From positions 62,001 to 126,000 of the forward strand of contig NZ_JAMQOQ010000001.1 in the NCBI RefSeq assembly GCF_031624635.1: a DNA stretch of 64,000 nucleotides, in the 5' to 3' direction. The stretch is from Halogeometricum sp. S3BR5-2 (GTDB taxonomy: Archaea > Halobacteriota > Halobacteria > Halobacteriales > Haloferacaceae). The position numbers were made by a program, and so were the translations under genes. Shown here piece after piece: positions 1-8,377 of this stretch; positions within the stretch are counted from its first letter, which is position 1, and the number at the start of each line of letters is the position of its first letter. Under the pieces are notes generated by a model, which was not told where the DNA came from, made no database searches, and worked only from the letters and a program-made list of their open reading frames with translations.

Positions 1-47
1 CGCCGCGTGTCCGCCCGCGTCGCCGTCGCGCCCCGTCTCGGCGCGAC

Positions 48-503
48 TCACCCGAGGTAGTTCACGTCCACGTCGTGGGCGCCCGACGGCGTCTCCAGCG
101 TCGCCCGCCCCTCCAGGCTGTCGCGGACGGTCCGTCGCCACGCCTCGACGGCCTCGGCGTGACGCTCGCGGTGTCGCTCGCGGCTGTAGGGTTCCTCGGA
201 GGCGCGGAGTTCGTCGCCCGTCTCGTCGACGGCCGGGAAGGACGGGGCGTCGCGGACCAGTCGCTCCGGCGGGAGGTGGACGGGCCGCGCGTCGTCGTCG
301 TACCCGCCCTCGGCGCCCGCGAGGTGGAGACGCGCGCGCATCCGCCCCGCGAACGGCGGCGTCACGCGCAGGACGGCGTTCCGGCCGCGCCGCTCGTTGG
401 CTTCGAGCGCCGTGACCACGTCTTCGGTCGTCACCGCCAGCGACCTGATCCGCTCGGGACTCCCTCGCGACTCGCCGGCGCTCGGGTCCGACTCGTCAGT
501 CAC
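48..503 (-). CDS. Conserved haloarchaeal protein of unknown function (151 aa)
   Basis: No family is recognised. The protein is strongly charged: an N-terminal Asp/Ser/Glu stretch is followed by a segment on regulation-like helix residues (VTTEDVVTALEANERRG), then an aliphatic patch with a proline-rich LPPERLV and an Arg/Glu-rich C-terminus. There is no signal peptide or membrane segment. The start chosen is a GTG at 503 whose bases overlap the stop of the upstream zinc-ribbon gene (GTGACTGA), a usual sign of translational coupling in haloarchaea; an in-frame start further upstream would lie inside that zinc-ribbon gene. The two genes are therefore probably one operon. Function is unknown. Confidence 0.7.
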   Translation of the reverse strand: MTDESDPSAGESRGSPERIRSLAVTTEDVVTALEANERRGRNAVLRVTPPFAGRMRARLHLAGAEGGYDDDARPVHLPPERLVRDAPSFPAVDETGDELRASEEPYSRERHRERHAEAVEAWRRTVRDSLEGRATLETPSGAHDVDVNYLG

Positions 504-630
504 CGGTGACTCTCGTCGGTCCGTCGAACGGACCGAGCTCTCCGCCGCAGTCGGGGCAGGTCGACCGGAACGACCCCGCCGAGACACGGTTCCCGCAGTC
601 GCGACAGACGAAAGGTGACCGTTCGCTCAT
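496..630 (-). CDS. Small rubredoxin-like zinc-ribbon protein (44 aa)
   Basis: This short gene reads MSERSPFVCRDCGNRV, then a 10-residue spacer and CPDCGGEL. The two knuckles CxxCG and CxxCG are the four-cysteine arrangement of rubrerythrin/rubredoxin-like zinc ribbons, which bind one structural zinc or iron. Such 40-60 residue ribbons are abundant in haloarchaea. Its stop overlaps by eight bases the GTG start of the following gene, so both are probably translated from one message. The start ATG follows a plain upstream region without a clear ribosome binding site, consistent with a leaderless transcript. It was found by reading the region, being too short for most gene callers. Confidence 0.75.
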   Translation of the reverse strand: MSERSPFVCRDCGNRVSAGSFRSTCPDCGGELGPFDGPTRVTGD

Positions 631-793
631 CGTTGACGGCAGATAATTAGAGACTCCGCGTGTTAAACGTTACCGCAGCGTAGGGGGTGCCCCGCAGTTC
701 GATTTTTCACTGTATAGCGTCGCGATTTCGGGGGTGCTATGAGTCTAGATACTGTTCTTTCGGGGTTAGGGACCTTCCATGAGGGTGGATCTC

Positions 794-1012
794 ATGAGCA
801 AGAGACCACGCGGAATCGACGGCGCGTTCCTGTGGGGGTTCGCCTGCCCGCGGTGCGGGGGCGACACCGACGTGTTCGTCGACGAGCGGTCGGAAACCTA
901 CGGGTGGATCTGCCCCGCGGCGGACTGTACTGCCGTCGGGTTCGGATTCGAATCGCGCCGCGCGGCGCGAGTGGGCCTTCGCGCGTACCTCGACGAAGGA
1001 CCCGCGTCCTGA
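794..1012 (+). CDS. Small zinc-binding protein, CPxCG type (72 aa)
   Basis: The protein opens MSKRPRGIDGAFLWGFACPRCGGD and has a second cysteine group WICPAADC about 25 residues later, so one zinc is likely held by four cysteines. The remaining sequence is amphipathic and ends in a helix rich in Arg/Ala. An upstream in-frame ATG at 779 would add five residues; the ATG at 794 is preferred because GGTGGATCTC, resembling a ribosome binding site, lies directly before it. It stands alone between a minus-strand zinc-ribbon operon and the levansucrase. Role unknown; small CPxCG proteins in haloarchaea have been tied to regulation and stress phenotypes, but no such link can be read here. Confidence 0.65.
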   Translation: MSKRPRGIDGAFLWGFACPRCGGDTDVFVDERSETYGWICPAADCTAVGFGFESRRAARVGLRAYLDEGPAS

Positions 1013-1122
1013 CGGTCGCGGTGCCGGCGCCCGAGCATCGCCGGCGGGAGCGGTGATTCCCTCCCGCCTCCGCGACCGCCTGTTTTACTCGTGTGTGTCC
1101 TCGCCTCGCGCGAGGATTCGAG

Positions 1123-2469
1123 TCAGTGCTGCTTGGCCCGACCGTTGCCCCGTTGCTGGGCGCCGATGGCGGGCGAGAAGTAGCCGTCCTTCATCTCGCG
1201 CACGATTTCGGTCTCCGCGCCGTCTATCCGGACCTGGAGGCTCGGTGCGAGCGTCCCCCCGAACAGCCGTTTTTGCTCCTCCGGGGGGAGGCTCCCGACG
1301 TCCTGCAACGAATCCGTCTCGCGGAAGTTGTAGAAGCTGGTGACCGCGAGGTCGTCGCCCATCGGGAGCGCGAGCCACGAGTACGTCTGGAACGGCGCAG
1401 ACTCGGGGTTCGAGACGACGAGTCCGCCCTCGTTCAGCGGTTCGTAGTCGCCGTCGAGCGAGTCGGCGACGAAGCCGTAGAGACCGTCGGGACCGGTGAG
1501 TCCGGGGGCGAACGTGAACTTGTGGCTGATGGTGAACAGGTAGTAGTTCCCGTCGTTCACGACGACGTGCGGCCGTTCGAGTTGCTGGTTGACCGTGATG
1601 GCCTCCACGAGCGGTTCCTGCAGTTCCCACTCGTCCAATCCGTCGCCGGTCGCCTTCGCGACGCCGACGTTGCCGTTCCAGTCGGTGTACTCCGAGGGGT
1701 TCTCGATGGGCGTGTTGCCCTCGAACAGGGCGTACACCGCTCCCGTCTCCGGGTCCTCGAAGAACCACGGGTCGCGGAAGGCGTAGATGATGCCTTGGTC
1801 GCGCGACTGCTCCAGCGTCTGGTAGAGTTCGCCGTCCGCTTCGGCGATGATGTCGTGGTCGAACCCGTCGGTTATCTCGACGCCGTCGCCCGACGTCTCG
1901 ATGGACGCCCCCGTGCCGACGGCGAGTCGCTGGCGGTACTCCGGCGCCGCGCTGACGGCGGTGTAGAACACGTTGACGTCGCCCGTCTCCTCGTCGTACA
2001 TCGCGGACCCCGCCCACTGGTGGTGGCCGAGGGCGGCGTCCGCGTCGAACACCTCGCCGCCCTGTTGCCAGTCGTGGCCGTTGTGCGAGTAGAAGTAGCG
2101 GATGCTGGCGAGGTTGTGCCGGGCGCCCGGTACCACGTCGTCCGTCGCGGTCAGCGAGAAGATGACCTGGTAACCGTTCACCTTCGCGAGCGACCCGTCG
2201 CGGTTTCGGAGCGGCCACGTGTCCCAGACGTACTGCTCCTCGGAGAGTTGCTCGACGGAGTCGTCGATGAGCGGTGCGGTCGTGTCGTCCGTCCGCTCTA
2301 TCTGTTCGGCCTGCTCGCGCGTCCAGTCCGCGGCGTCCGGGTAGCCGAGCGAGGCGGCGGCCGACCCCGACCCGGCGGCGAGGCCGGTGGTAGCGGCGAC
2401 GCCGAGCGAACCGACGCCTTTCAGGAACGAACGGCGAGTCGCGTCTCTCGCTTCGCTGTCGTCTTCCAT
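1123..2469 (-). CDS. Tat-exported GH68 levansucrase/inulosucrase-type fructosyltransferase
   Basis: A glycoside hydrolase family 68 enzyme that splits sucrose and transfers the fructosyl group to water or a growing fructan. The three catalytic signatures are visible: W82-D83 in VWDTWP (nucleophile), R232-D233-P in FRDPWFFED (transition-state stabiliser) and E298 in ERPHVV (acid/base). Residues 1-40 form a twin-arginine signal (RRSFLKG followed by an Ala/Gly-rich hydrophobic stretch), so the folded enzyme is exported. At 448 residues it is a single-domain GH68 without repeats or an anchor. It stands alone, transcribed from its own AT-rich upstream region, with no sugar transporter or fructokinase nearby. 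Whether it mainly hydrolyses or polymerises cannot be told from sequence. Confidence 0.93.
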   Translation of the reverse strand: MEDDSEARDATRRSFLKGVGSLGVAATTGLAAGSGSAAASLGYPDAADWTREQAEQIERTDDTTAPLIDDSVEQLSEEQYVWDTWPLRNRDGSLAKVNGYQVIFSLTATDDVVPGARHNLASIRYFYSHNGHDWQQGGEVFDADAALGHHQWAGSAMYDEETGDVNVFYTAVSAAPEYRQRLAVGTGASIETSGDGVEITDGFDHDIIAEADGELYQTLEQSRDQGIIYAFRDPWFFEDPETGAVYALFEGNTPIENPSEYTDWNGNVGVAKATGDGLDEWELQEPLVEAITVNQQLERPHVVVNDGNYYLFTISHKFTFAPGLTGPDGLYGFVADSLDGDYEPLNEGGLVVSNPESAPFQTYSWLALPMGDDLAVTSFYNFRETDSLQDVGSLPPEEQKRLFGGTLAPSLQVRIDGAETEIVREMKDGYFSPAIGAQQRGNGRAKQH

Positions 2470-2678
2470 CGCTCATAATACAATACGCAACCGAGTAAAA
2501 GTTTTTGACCGTTTGAAAACAGGCTAAATATTATTCGTGGTCGGAGGATAAAACAGTCAACCCCGACGGTAGGTTTCCCCCGTCGCGTTCGGAGGCGTCG
2601 ACCGACGGCACGGAGACGGCGAGCACCTTCCCGGCGCGAAATGTAAGTGTGTACCTCGCGCGTCGGCGCGGGAGGATG

Positions 2679-5099
2679 TCAGGTCGAGAGGTCGACCCGT
2701 TTGAGCCCTCGGGCGTTGATCGCGACGATGACCGTCGACAGCGACATGAACACCGCACCGACGGCGGGCGACAGGAGGACGCCGACGGGAGCCAGCACCC
2801 CCGCGGCGAGGGGAAGCGCGAACACGTTGTACCCCGTCGCCCAGACGAGGTTCTCCTGCATCTTCCGGTAGCTGGCTTTCGAGAGTTTGATCAGTCGAAC
2901 GACGTCGAGCGGGTTGTTCTCGACGAGGACGATGTCGCCCGACTCGATGGCGACGTCCGTCCCCGACCCGATGGCGATGCCGACGTCCGCGCGGGTCAGC
3001 GCCGGCGCGTCGTTGACGCCGTCGCCGACCATCGCGACCAGTCTCCCCTCCGATTGGAGCCGTTCGACCGTCGTGTCCTTCTCCTCGGGGAGGACTTCGG
3101 CGAAGTACTGGTCGATGCCGAGTTCCTCGGCGACGGCCCTCGCGACGTCCTCGGAGTCGCCGGTCAGCATCGCCACCTCGATGCCCATCTCGTGCAGGGC
3201 CTCGACGGTCCGTCTGCTCTCCTCGCGAACGACGTCGGCGAGGGCGAACGCGGCCGCGACCTCGCTCTCGCCGCGAATCAGGTAGACGACCGTCTGCGCG
3301 TTCGCGCCCGCCTCCGCTGCGAACGAGACCATCGCGTCGGACCGCTCGACGCCGAGTTTCTCGACGAGGTTAGGACCGCCGAGGTGAACCGTCTCGCCGT
3401 CCCCCGGGTCACTCCGCTCCCCGTCGACGGTCGCCTTCACCCCGAGGCCGCGGAGGTTCTCGAAGTTCGAGACCCGCGCCGGTCGGACGCCGCGTTCCTC
3501 GGCGGCGTCTCGGACGGCGCGAGCGATCATGTGTTCGGAGTCGCCCTCGACGCCGGCGGCCACCGCGAACGCCCGTTCCTCGTCCCAGTCGCCCGCCTCG
3601 ACGGCTTCACCGTCTTCCTGCCGCGTCTCCGACGCGACGCGGACCCCGACGACGCCCTGTTCGCCCTTCGTGAGCGTCCCGGTCTTGTCGAACATCACCG
3701 TATCGAGGTTCCGGGCCTCCTCCATGGCGATGCGGTCCCGAATCAGCATCCCGTTCCGCGCGGCGGTAGAGGTGTTGATGGCGACGACCAGAGGGACGGC
3801 GAGGCCGAGCGCGTGCGGGCAGGCGATGACGAGGACGGTGACGACCCGTTCGAGGACGGCGACTTCGAACCCCTCGACGGCAACCCACGCTACGGCCGTG
3901 AGAGCGGCGACGCCGAGGGCGACGTAGAACAGCCATCCCGCCGCCCGGTCTGCCAGCAGTTGAGTGCGGGACTTCGACTTCTGCGCCTCGTCGACGAGGC
4001 GCATGATTCCCGCGAGCGTCGTCTCCTCACCGGTCTTCGTTACGCGGACGCGGAGACTGCCGTCCTGATTCACGGTCCCGGCGACGACGTCGGACCCGGA
4101 TTCCTTGTCGACGGGCTTCGATTCGCCCGTTATCATCGACTCGTCGACCGACGACTCCCCCTCGACGACTTCGCCGTCGGCGGGGACGCTGGCGCCCGGA
4201 CGGACGAGGACGACGTCACCCACAACGAGGTCCGAGACGGGGACCTCCTCCGTCCCTCCGCTCTCCGTCACTCGCTCGGCGGTGTCGGGCATGAGTTTTG
4301 CTAGTTCGTCCAGCGCGCCGGACGCCTGCCTGACCGAGCGCATCTCCATCCAGTGGCCCAAGAGCATGATGTCGATGAGCGTGACGAGTTCCCAGAAGAA
4401 CGGCGTCGTGCCTTCGATAAACAGGCTCGCGACGGAGTAGACGAACGCCACCGTGATGGCCAAAGAGATGAGCATCATCATCCCCGGTTCGCGGTTCGTC
4501 AGTTCCGTTCGCGCCATCGAGAGGAAGGGGACGCCGCCGTAGGCGAAGACGACGACGGAGAGCACGGGCGTAATCCAGGCGCTTCCGGGGAACGTCGGCG
4601 CGGCGTACCCGAACACGTCCTGGACGAACTCGCTGAAGAAGACGACCGGAATCGAGAGGACGAGCGACACCCAGAACCGCCGCCGGAACATCCGCTCGTG
4701 GCCGGTGTGGTCGGTGTGGGCCGCGTGACCCTCGTGACCGCCTCCGCGGCCATCGTGGCCGCTCCCGTGACCCTCGTGCTCGCCTTCTCCGTGTTCGCCT
4801 CCGCCGTGCTCCACCGCCTCTTCGGGCGGTTCGCCGTTCGTCTCGGGCGCCGTGCGGTGCGTCCGGTCGCCCGTCTCCGCGTGACCACCCGCGTGCTCGC
4901 TCCCGCGTTCGCGGGCCGAGCGGACGTCTTCCGCGGTCGGCCGCCCTTCGCGCCCTCCGTGCCCGGCGTGAGGGTCGGGACTCGCGGCCGCTCCGTCCCC
5001 TCGCGCGTCGGCGCCGGCCTCCAGCCGACAGATTCGACAGCACCGGACGCTATCGCTCGTCTCCCGTCTCGCCTCGTTCTGACTCGGATGGTCGTTCAT
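2679..5099 (-). CDS. copB: CopB-type copper-translocating P1B ATPase with His-rich N-terminus
   Basis: Membrane ATPase that expels copper (possibly silver). All P-type ATPase marks are present: TGES near residue 324, the transmembrane metal-binding motif C427-P428-H429, the phosphorylated D471 in DKTGT, and GDGVNDAP near residue 691. CPH rather than CPC places it in the CopB (P1B-3) group. Residues 1-30 carry a cysteine cluster (CCRIC, C20/C21/C24), and residues about 35-130 are dominated by His-Gly/Glu-His repeats, the soluble metal-binding region usual in CopB in place of an HMA domain. The start ATG is at 5099. A decayed HMA chaperone gene lies just upstream on the same strand, and a sulfur cluster follows beyond it. 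Confidence 0.93.
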   Translation of the reverse strand: MNDHPSQNEARRETSDSVRCCRICRLEAGADARGDGAAASPDPHAGHGGREGRPTAEDVRSARERGSEHAGGHAETGDRTHRTAPETNGEPPEEAVEHGGGEHGEGEHEGHGSGHDGRGGGHEGHAAHTDHTGHERMFRRRFWVSLVLSIPVVFFSEFVQDVFGYAAPTFPGSAWITPVLSVVVFAYGGVPFLSMARTELTNREPGMMMLISLAITVAFVYSVASLFIEGTTPFFWELVTLIDIMLLGHWMEMRSVRQASGALDELAKLMPDTAERVTESGGTEEVPVSDLVVGDVVLVRPGASVPADGEVVEGESSVDESMITGESKPVDKESGSDVVAGTVNQDGSLRVRVTKTGEETTLAGIMRLVDEAQKSKSRTQLLADRAAGWLFYVALGVAALTAVAWVAVEGFEVAVLERVVTVLVIACPHALGLAVPLVVAINTSTAARNGMLIRDRIAMEEARNLDTVMFDKTGTLTKGEQGVVGVRVASETRQEDGEAVEAGDWDEERAFAVAAGVEGDSEHMIARAVRDAAEERGVRPARVSNFENLRGLGVKATVDGERSDPGDGETVHLGGPNLVEKLGVERSDAMVSFAAEAGANAQTVVYLIRGESEVAAAFALADVVREESRRTVEALHEMGIEVAMLTGDSEDVARAVAEELGIDQYFAEVLPEEKDTTVERLQSEGRLVAMVGDGVNDAPALTRADVGIAIGSGTDVAIESGDIVLVENNPLDVVRLIKLSKASYRKMQENLVWATGYNVFALPLAAGVLAPVGVLLSPAVGAVFMSLSTVIVAINARGLKRVDLST

Positions 5100-5219
5100 G
5101 GGTTCGTCTCGCCCCGTTCTCTCCGATTCGTTCCCTCGCGACGCTCTTCGACCGCGTCTCGGGACCGATTTCGCGACCCGATTCGTTCGTTCGCGACTCG
5201 GCGCCTCCGGTCGACCGGG

Positions 5220-5416
5220 CTACGCGTGCGCGGCGTACCCGGCGTCTTCGACCGGTCGGACGAGTGCCGCGGGGTCTGCATCCCCCTCGTGTTCGCCCTC
5301 TCGCCGGCGCGGTCGGCGGCCGCGGCGGTGACGCCGTCGACGCCGCGGAGGGCCGCTTCGACGGCCCGTTCGCGGTGTTCACACGACAGTCCTTCCACGG
5401 CGATCGTCGTCGCCAT
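5220..5416 (-). pseudogene. Decayed CopZ-like heavy-metal-associated (HMA) chaperone
   Basis: Begins MATTIAVEGLSCEHRERAVEAAL, clearly an HMA copper chaperone, but the metal-binding CxxC is CEHR: the second cysteine codon TGC is CGC. About 45 codons in, the frame shifts. Reading past a run of five G (plus-strand CCCCC at about 5280-5285) with one extra base restores the expected ending DADPAALVRPVEDAGYAAHA and a stop at 5220, giving the usual 65 residues. Without that base the reading frame runs on into low-quality Arg-rich sequence. Loss of a ligand plus a frameshift suggests a true pseudogene; a base-call error could explain the frameshift but not the cysteine. An intact copy would have fed the adjacent CopB ATPase. 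Confidence 0.75.
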
Positions 5417-5606
5417 CCGTCTCTCGATACGCGCTCCCCTCTTATGCGGATTATTCTATCGAACCATCCGATGCGACGGGGCTCACACCTTCGAAACCAA
5501 AGCTTTCGGGAGTCACTCACGATGCAGGGTCGCCTGGATCGGTGTCTCTCCGTGGCCGTTTCCGCTGCGACCGGTCGACACAATCCATATCGACTCTCGA
5601 ACACGA

Positions 5607-5632
5607 TATTGTGCATAATTCACTATACAATA
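5607..5632. promoter_or_regulatory. Putative operator A: inverted repeat TATTGT-14 nt-ACAATA
   Basis: An AT-rich imperfect palindrome in the region before the SHOCT gene at 5692. Read on the plus strand it contains TTGTG, then eight bases, then ACTATACAA. The same elements recur upstream of other genes of the sulfur cluster (6604, 7833, 10169, 10323). Inference: binding site for the TrmB-like regulator encoded at 6163. Confidence 0.4.
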
Positions 5633-5691
5633 CGTCCGGAGACCGACAGTGCGCTCGGAGTCATCGGTGGAGCGACGGGAGGCGTCTGACG

Positions 5692-6051
5692 ATGGCGACG
5701 TCGGACCGACGCAGTCTGACGGTCGTCGTTCTGGTCGTCCTCGCCGCCCTCCTCCTGTGGCCCGCGCTGATGATGCTGGGATTCGGCGGCATGGGGATGA
5801 TGCGGTACGGCGGCTACGGCGGGATGATGGGCCCGTACGGCGCGTCCGGCTACGGCTGTGTCGGCCTCGGCGTTCTGGTCGCCTTCCCGCTCCTCGTCCT
5901 CGGCGGGGGTTACCTCCTCGCCCGACGGCTACTCGACGAACGCGAGGCCGGCGACCCGGCGCTGGAGGAACTCCGTCGGGCCTACGCTCGCGGCGAACTC
6001 ACGGACGAGGAGTACGAGACGCGACGGACGAAACTCCGGTCCGAGGACTGA
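5692..6051 (+). CDS. Two-helix membrane protein with C-terminal SHOCT domain (119 aa)
   Basis: Two hydrophobic segments (residues about 9-30 and 58-78) flank a Gly/Met/Tyr-rich loop (GGMGMMRYGGYGGMMGPYG), followed by a cytoplasmic SHOCT motif in which LEELRRAYARGELTDEEYE (residues about 93-111) shows the usual short two-helix pattern. SHOCT domains are small oligomerisation modules and do not reveal a substrate. The start ATG at 5692 sits just before the first membrane segment; an upstream in-frame start would add a non-conserved stretch crossing the putative operator. It lies between the copper ATPase block and the sulfur cluster. The Met/Gly-rich loop could bind soft metals, which is a guess. 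Confidence 0.75.
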   Translation: MATSDRRSLTVVVLVVLAALLLWPALMMLGFGGMGMMRYGGYGGMMGPYGASGYGCVGLGVLVAFPLLVLGGGYLLARRLLDEREAGDPALEELRRAYARGELTDEEYETRRTKLRSED

Positions 6052-6162
6052 GCGCGACCGCGACGCCGCGAGCGCTCCGAGCGGGAACGTATCGCGGTTT
6101 CAGAACGAGATACACAGAAGGTCTTCCGAGGCCGGGTCACGCGACACCGGGGGAACGCTCCG

Positions 6163-6564
6163 CTATCCTTCGGCGGCGGACGTCGTCTCGGACCGCTCGT
6201 ACTTGGTCTCGAACTCCTGGATGAGTTGACCCATCATCGCGTACCAGTCGTTGAGCATCCGCTGCATGTCGTTCGTGATTTTCGTGGGGTCCGTCGGCGA
6301 GTAGACGTGGTAGTACCCGCCCTGTTCGTAGTTGACCTGCTCTTTCTGGAGGAGCCCCGTCTGGAGCAGTCGCTGAACGGACCGGTACGCGGTCGAGCGC
6401 TCGCGGTCCACGGCGTCCGCGATTTCGTCCACCGTGAGCGGCTTCGTCTCGTTCACGAGTACCTCGAAGCAGTCCCTGTCCAACTGCTTGAGCCCGTGGA
6501 AACACTCGAGTAGCCCCTCGCACTCCATATCCTGTTGGAGCTGGGCGGACATCGAATCTGGCAT
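6163..6564 (-). CDS. TrmB-like winged-helix transcriptional regulator of the sulfur cluster
   Basis: A 133-residue protein with a winged helix at residues about 40-85 (LTVDEIADAVDRERSTAYRS then VQRLLQTGLL), the form seen in TrmB/MarR-like haloarchaeal regulators, and a C-terminal helix likely to dimerise. CECEGLLECF near the N-terminus has two cysteines that might sense sulfur species; this is inference. The ATG at 6564 is chosen over a GTG nine bases upstream because that GTG is inside the Shine-Dalgarno-like GGCGGTGAT, correctly spaced for the ATG. It is the last gene of a same-strand series running from the persulfide dioxygenase, and a palindrome at 6604-6622 lies in its upstream gap, consistent with autoregulation. 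Confidence 0.8.
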   Translation of the reverse strand: MPDSMSAQLQQDMECEGLLECFHGLKQLDRDCFEVLVNETKPLTVDEIADAVDRERSTAYRSVQRLLQTGLLQKEQVNYEQGGYYHVYSPTDPTKITNDMQRMLNDWYAMMGQLIQEFETKYERSETTSAAEG

Positions 6565-6603
6565 GGTTATCACCGCCGAGTAGTCGATACGCGAGTAAAA
6601 GAC

Positions 6604-6622
6604 TTGTGTATAGTTGATACAA
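6604..6622. promoter_or_regulatory. Putative operator B before the TrmB-like regulator
   Basis: TTGTGTATAGTTGATACAA is a near-palindrome (TTGT-TAT against ATA-ACAA) 40-58 nt upstream of the regulator ATG. Read on the minus strand it contains ACTATACACAA, close to the ACTATACAA in site A at 5607. Probably contacted by the regulator itself; not demonstrable from sequence alone. Confidence 0.4.
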
Positions 6623-6657
6623 TTTTGCGTTCTCCTCGCCGGCGGGACGAGGGGGGC

Positions 6658-7656
6658 TTAGGCCGCGGTGAACCGACACCACGTCCCCGTCCCGTCGTTC
6701 CGGAGACGGCAGACGGCGGCGAGCACGACCGCACCGCTGACGAGGACCGCCGCACCGAAGATGAGCGCGATGCTCACCGCGCTCAGGAGTTCGATTCCGT
6801 ACGCGGCCCCGAGTTCCTTCGCCGCCACGGCGACGCTCCCGGCGAGCAGCATCGCCGCGAAGTAGCCCTTGATGGCGCCCTCTTCGACGAGTCGCGTCGC
6901 GCCTGCCCCGATGCGCGCGCCGAGTGCGCTCCCGGCGAGCAGCGCCGCGACGACCGGGAGCGCGACCGACCCGGACTGCGCGTAACGGAACGCGCCGAAC
7001 GCCCCCGAGACGGTGATCTGGAGGATGTCTGTTCCGACGGCGACGGCGGCCGGGACGCCGAGGCCGTACATCATCGCGGGCATCAGGAGGAACCCGCCGC
7101 CGACGCCGAGGAATCCGGACAGCACGCCGACGACGAGTCCGACCGCGGCGATTACCCACCCGGACACGCGGACGTCGCCGCGCAGCGTCACCATCGGCGG
7201 GACGCGAAGCGACTGCACGCGGTCGGCGAGGGTGCGTCCCTCGGAGTCGGTGTCAGCCGAACCCCGCGCGTCGCGCAGCGTGAACAGGCCGACGACCGCG
7301 AGCAGTCCGACGTACGCGACGCTGAGAACGAGGTCGGCCGTCCCGGTCGCATCCAGGAAGAACACGACCCGCTTTCCGCCCTCGATACCGACCGTCATGG
7401 CGGCGGTCATGATGAGCGCGAGTTTGTAGTCGACCTGCCCGTGGTTCCGGTGACGAAGCGCGCCGATGACGCTCGTCCCGAAGACGAACGCCAGACCGCT
7501 TCCGACGGCGACCGTCGAGGGGTAGCCCATCACCAACAGGGCGGGCGTCACGAGGAACGACCCTCCCATCCCGAAGAAGCCGAACAGGATTCCGACGAGC
7601 AGGCCGAAGCCGACGAATATCACCGCCAGCAACGGGCTCAATCCGAGGAACTCCAC
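6658..7656 (-). CDS. TauE/SafE-family sulfite/organosulfonate exporter
   Basis: A 332-residue integral membrane protein with about nine hydrophobic segments in two related halves. Each half has the family's glycine-rich turn: FGFFGMGGSFLVTPALLV near residue 30 and LSGFLGVGGGFLLMPAMM near residue 185. TauE/SafE proteins move sulfite, sulfoacetate or related anions across the membrane. The start is the GTG at 7656: a perfect GGAGGTGAT lies five bases upstream, while the in-frame TTG at 7662 would sit too close to it. It follows directly the 48-residue membrane protein gene, so they are coupled. Sulfite is a product of the persulfide dioxygenase encoded upstream on the same strand, so export of that sulfite is a reasonable role. 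Confidence 0.88.
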   Translation of the reverse strand: MEFLGLSPLLAVIFVGFGLLVGILFGFFGMGGSFLVTPALLVMGYPSTVAVGSGLAFVFGTSVIGALRHRNHGQVDYKLALIMTAAMTVGIEGGKRVVFFLDATGTADLVLSVAYVGLLAVVGLFTLRDARGSADTDSEGRTLADRVQSLRVPPMVTLRGDVRVSGWVIAAVGLVVGVLSGFLGVGGGFLLMPAMMYGLGVPAAVAVGTDILQITVSGAFGAFRYAQSGSVALPVVAALLAGSALGARIGAGATRLVEEGAIKGYFAAMLLAGSVAVAAKELGAAYGIELLSAVSIALIFGAAVLVSGAVVLAAVCRLRNDGTGTWCRFTAA

Positions 7657-7658
7657 CC

Positions 7659-7805
7659 TCAATCACCTCCGAGTGCGTCGAGGACCGCCGACTCGACGAG
7701 GCCGCCGAGGGCGCCGTACCCCACGTACAGGACGACGGCCTCCGCGAGGACGAGCCCTACCGTCGTTATCGCTTCCATCCCGCTCACGGCTTCTACTCCG
7801 GACAT
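7659..7805 (-). CDS. 48-residue single-span membrane protein (DUF7512-like)
   Basis: Reads MSGVEAVSGMEAITTVGLVL and continues through a hydrophobic helix ending VVLYVGYGALGG, then a short amphipathic tail LVESAVLDALGGD. One membrane span, N-terminus probably outside. GGAGTGAC immediately precedes the ATG. The stop lies three bases before the GTG start of the TauE-type exporter, whose ribosome binding site is inside the end of this gene, so the two are tightly coupled; a small accessory subunit of the transporter is a fair inference. I recall similar haloarchaeal miniproteins under the label DUF7512, but cannot verify that assignment here. Confidence 0.7.
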   Translation of the reverse strand: MSGVEAVSGMEAITTVGLVLAEAVVLYVGYGALGGLVESAVLDALGGD

Positions 7806-7832
7806 GTCACTCCGTTCTCTTTTGTGTGCCTA

Positions 7833-7854
7833 ATAGTTCCATTTCTACACAATA
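7833..7854 (-). promoter_or_regulatory. Putative operator C before the small membrane protein/TauE genes
   Basis: On the minus strand this reads TATTGTGTAGAAAT, then GGA, then ACTAT, matching site A at TATTGTG and ACTAT. It lies 28-49 nt upstream of the ATG at 7805, overlapping where a TATA box would sit, so a bound protein would be expected to repress. Confidence 0.35.
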
Positions 7855-7900
7855 CTACTTGTCGTCGTTTACCGAGTTGATTTCTTCGAAACATGAGGAC

Positions 7901-8377
7901 TCAGTCGCCGGAGGCGGCGGTTCCGGCGTCGGCCTCGTCGGCGCGGGAGGCGCGGACGAACCCCTGCGCGTACGCCCCGAGGAACATTCCGAGGACGGCC
8001 CACAGGATGGGGAGGTTCCCGACGCCGACGCTCGCGTAGGCGGCGCCCGGACAGATGCCCGAGAGCCCCCATCCGACGCCGAAGATGGCCCCGCCGACGG
8101 GGACGTTCCTGTCCATGGTCTTCAGCCGACGCGTGTACCGGCGACCGGTCAGCGGCGCGCGGCCGAGGAACCGCGTCGCCCCGAAGAACGTCACCCCGGA
8201 GACGACGGCGGCCCCGCCCATCACGAACAGCAGGCCGAGGTCCTCGAACTGGAGGAAGCCCAGCACGATTTCGGGCTTCGCCATCCCGCTGAGTCCGAGG
8301 CCGAACCCGAACACGAGTCCGCCCAGCAGGATGACGAGGGTGAACGCGGGTCCGCGCCCGTCGTCGTCGTCGCTCAC
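7901..8377 (-). CDS. YeeE/YedE-family sulfur transporter, second half (158 aa)
   Basis: Membrane protein with about four hydrophobic segments and the family signatures GFGLGLSGMAKPEIVLGFL (residues about 25-43) and WGLSGICPGAAYAS (about 110-123). YeeE/YedE (TsuA-like) proteins import thiosulfate or move sulfur using conserved cysteines; here the CPG cysteine is retained. In many bacteria this is one chain of about 350 residues, but in this genome it is split into two adjacent genes. The GTG start at 8377 overlaps the stop of the first-half gene (GTGA), so the two are co-translated and presumably assemble into one transporter. The C-terminus is a short charged tail. Confidence 0.82.
   Translation of the reverse strand: MSDDDDGRGPAFTLVILLGGLVFGFGLGLSGMAKPEIVLGFLQFEDLGLLFVMGGAAVVSGVTFFGATRFLGRAPLTGRRYTRRLKTMDRNVPVGGAIFGVGWGLSGICPGAAYASVGVGNLPILWAVLGMFLGAYAQGFVRASRADEADAGTAASGD

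Noticed and set aside
1093-2478. Long plus-strand frame opposite the levansucrase
   Set aside because: A mirror frame caused by high GC third positions; the minus-strand frame has catalytic motifs and a Tat signal. The same applies to other long opposite-strand frames in the window.
2531-2758. Ser/Arg-rich minus-strand frame after the copper ATPase
   Set aside because: It overlaps the end of the ATPase gene in another frame and has no protein-like pattern.
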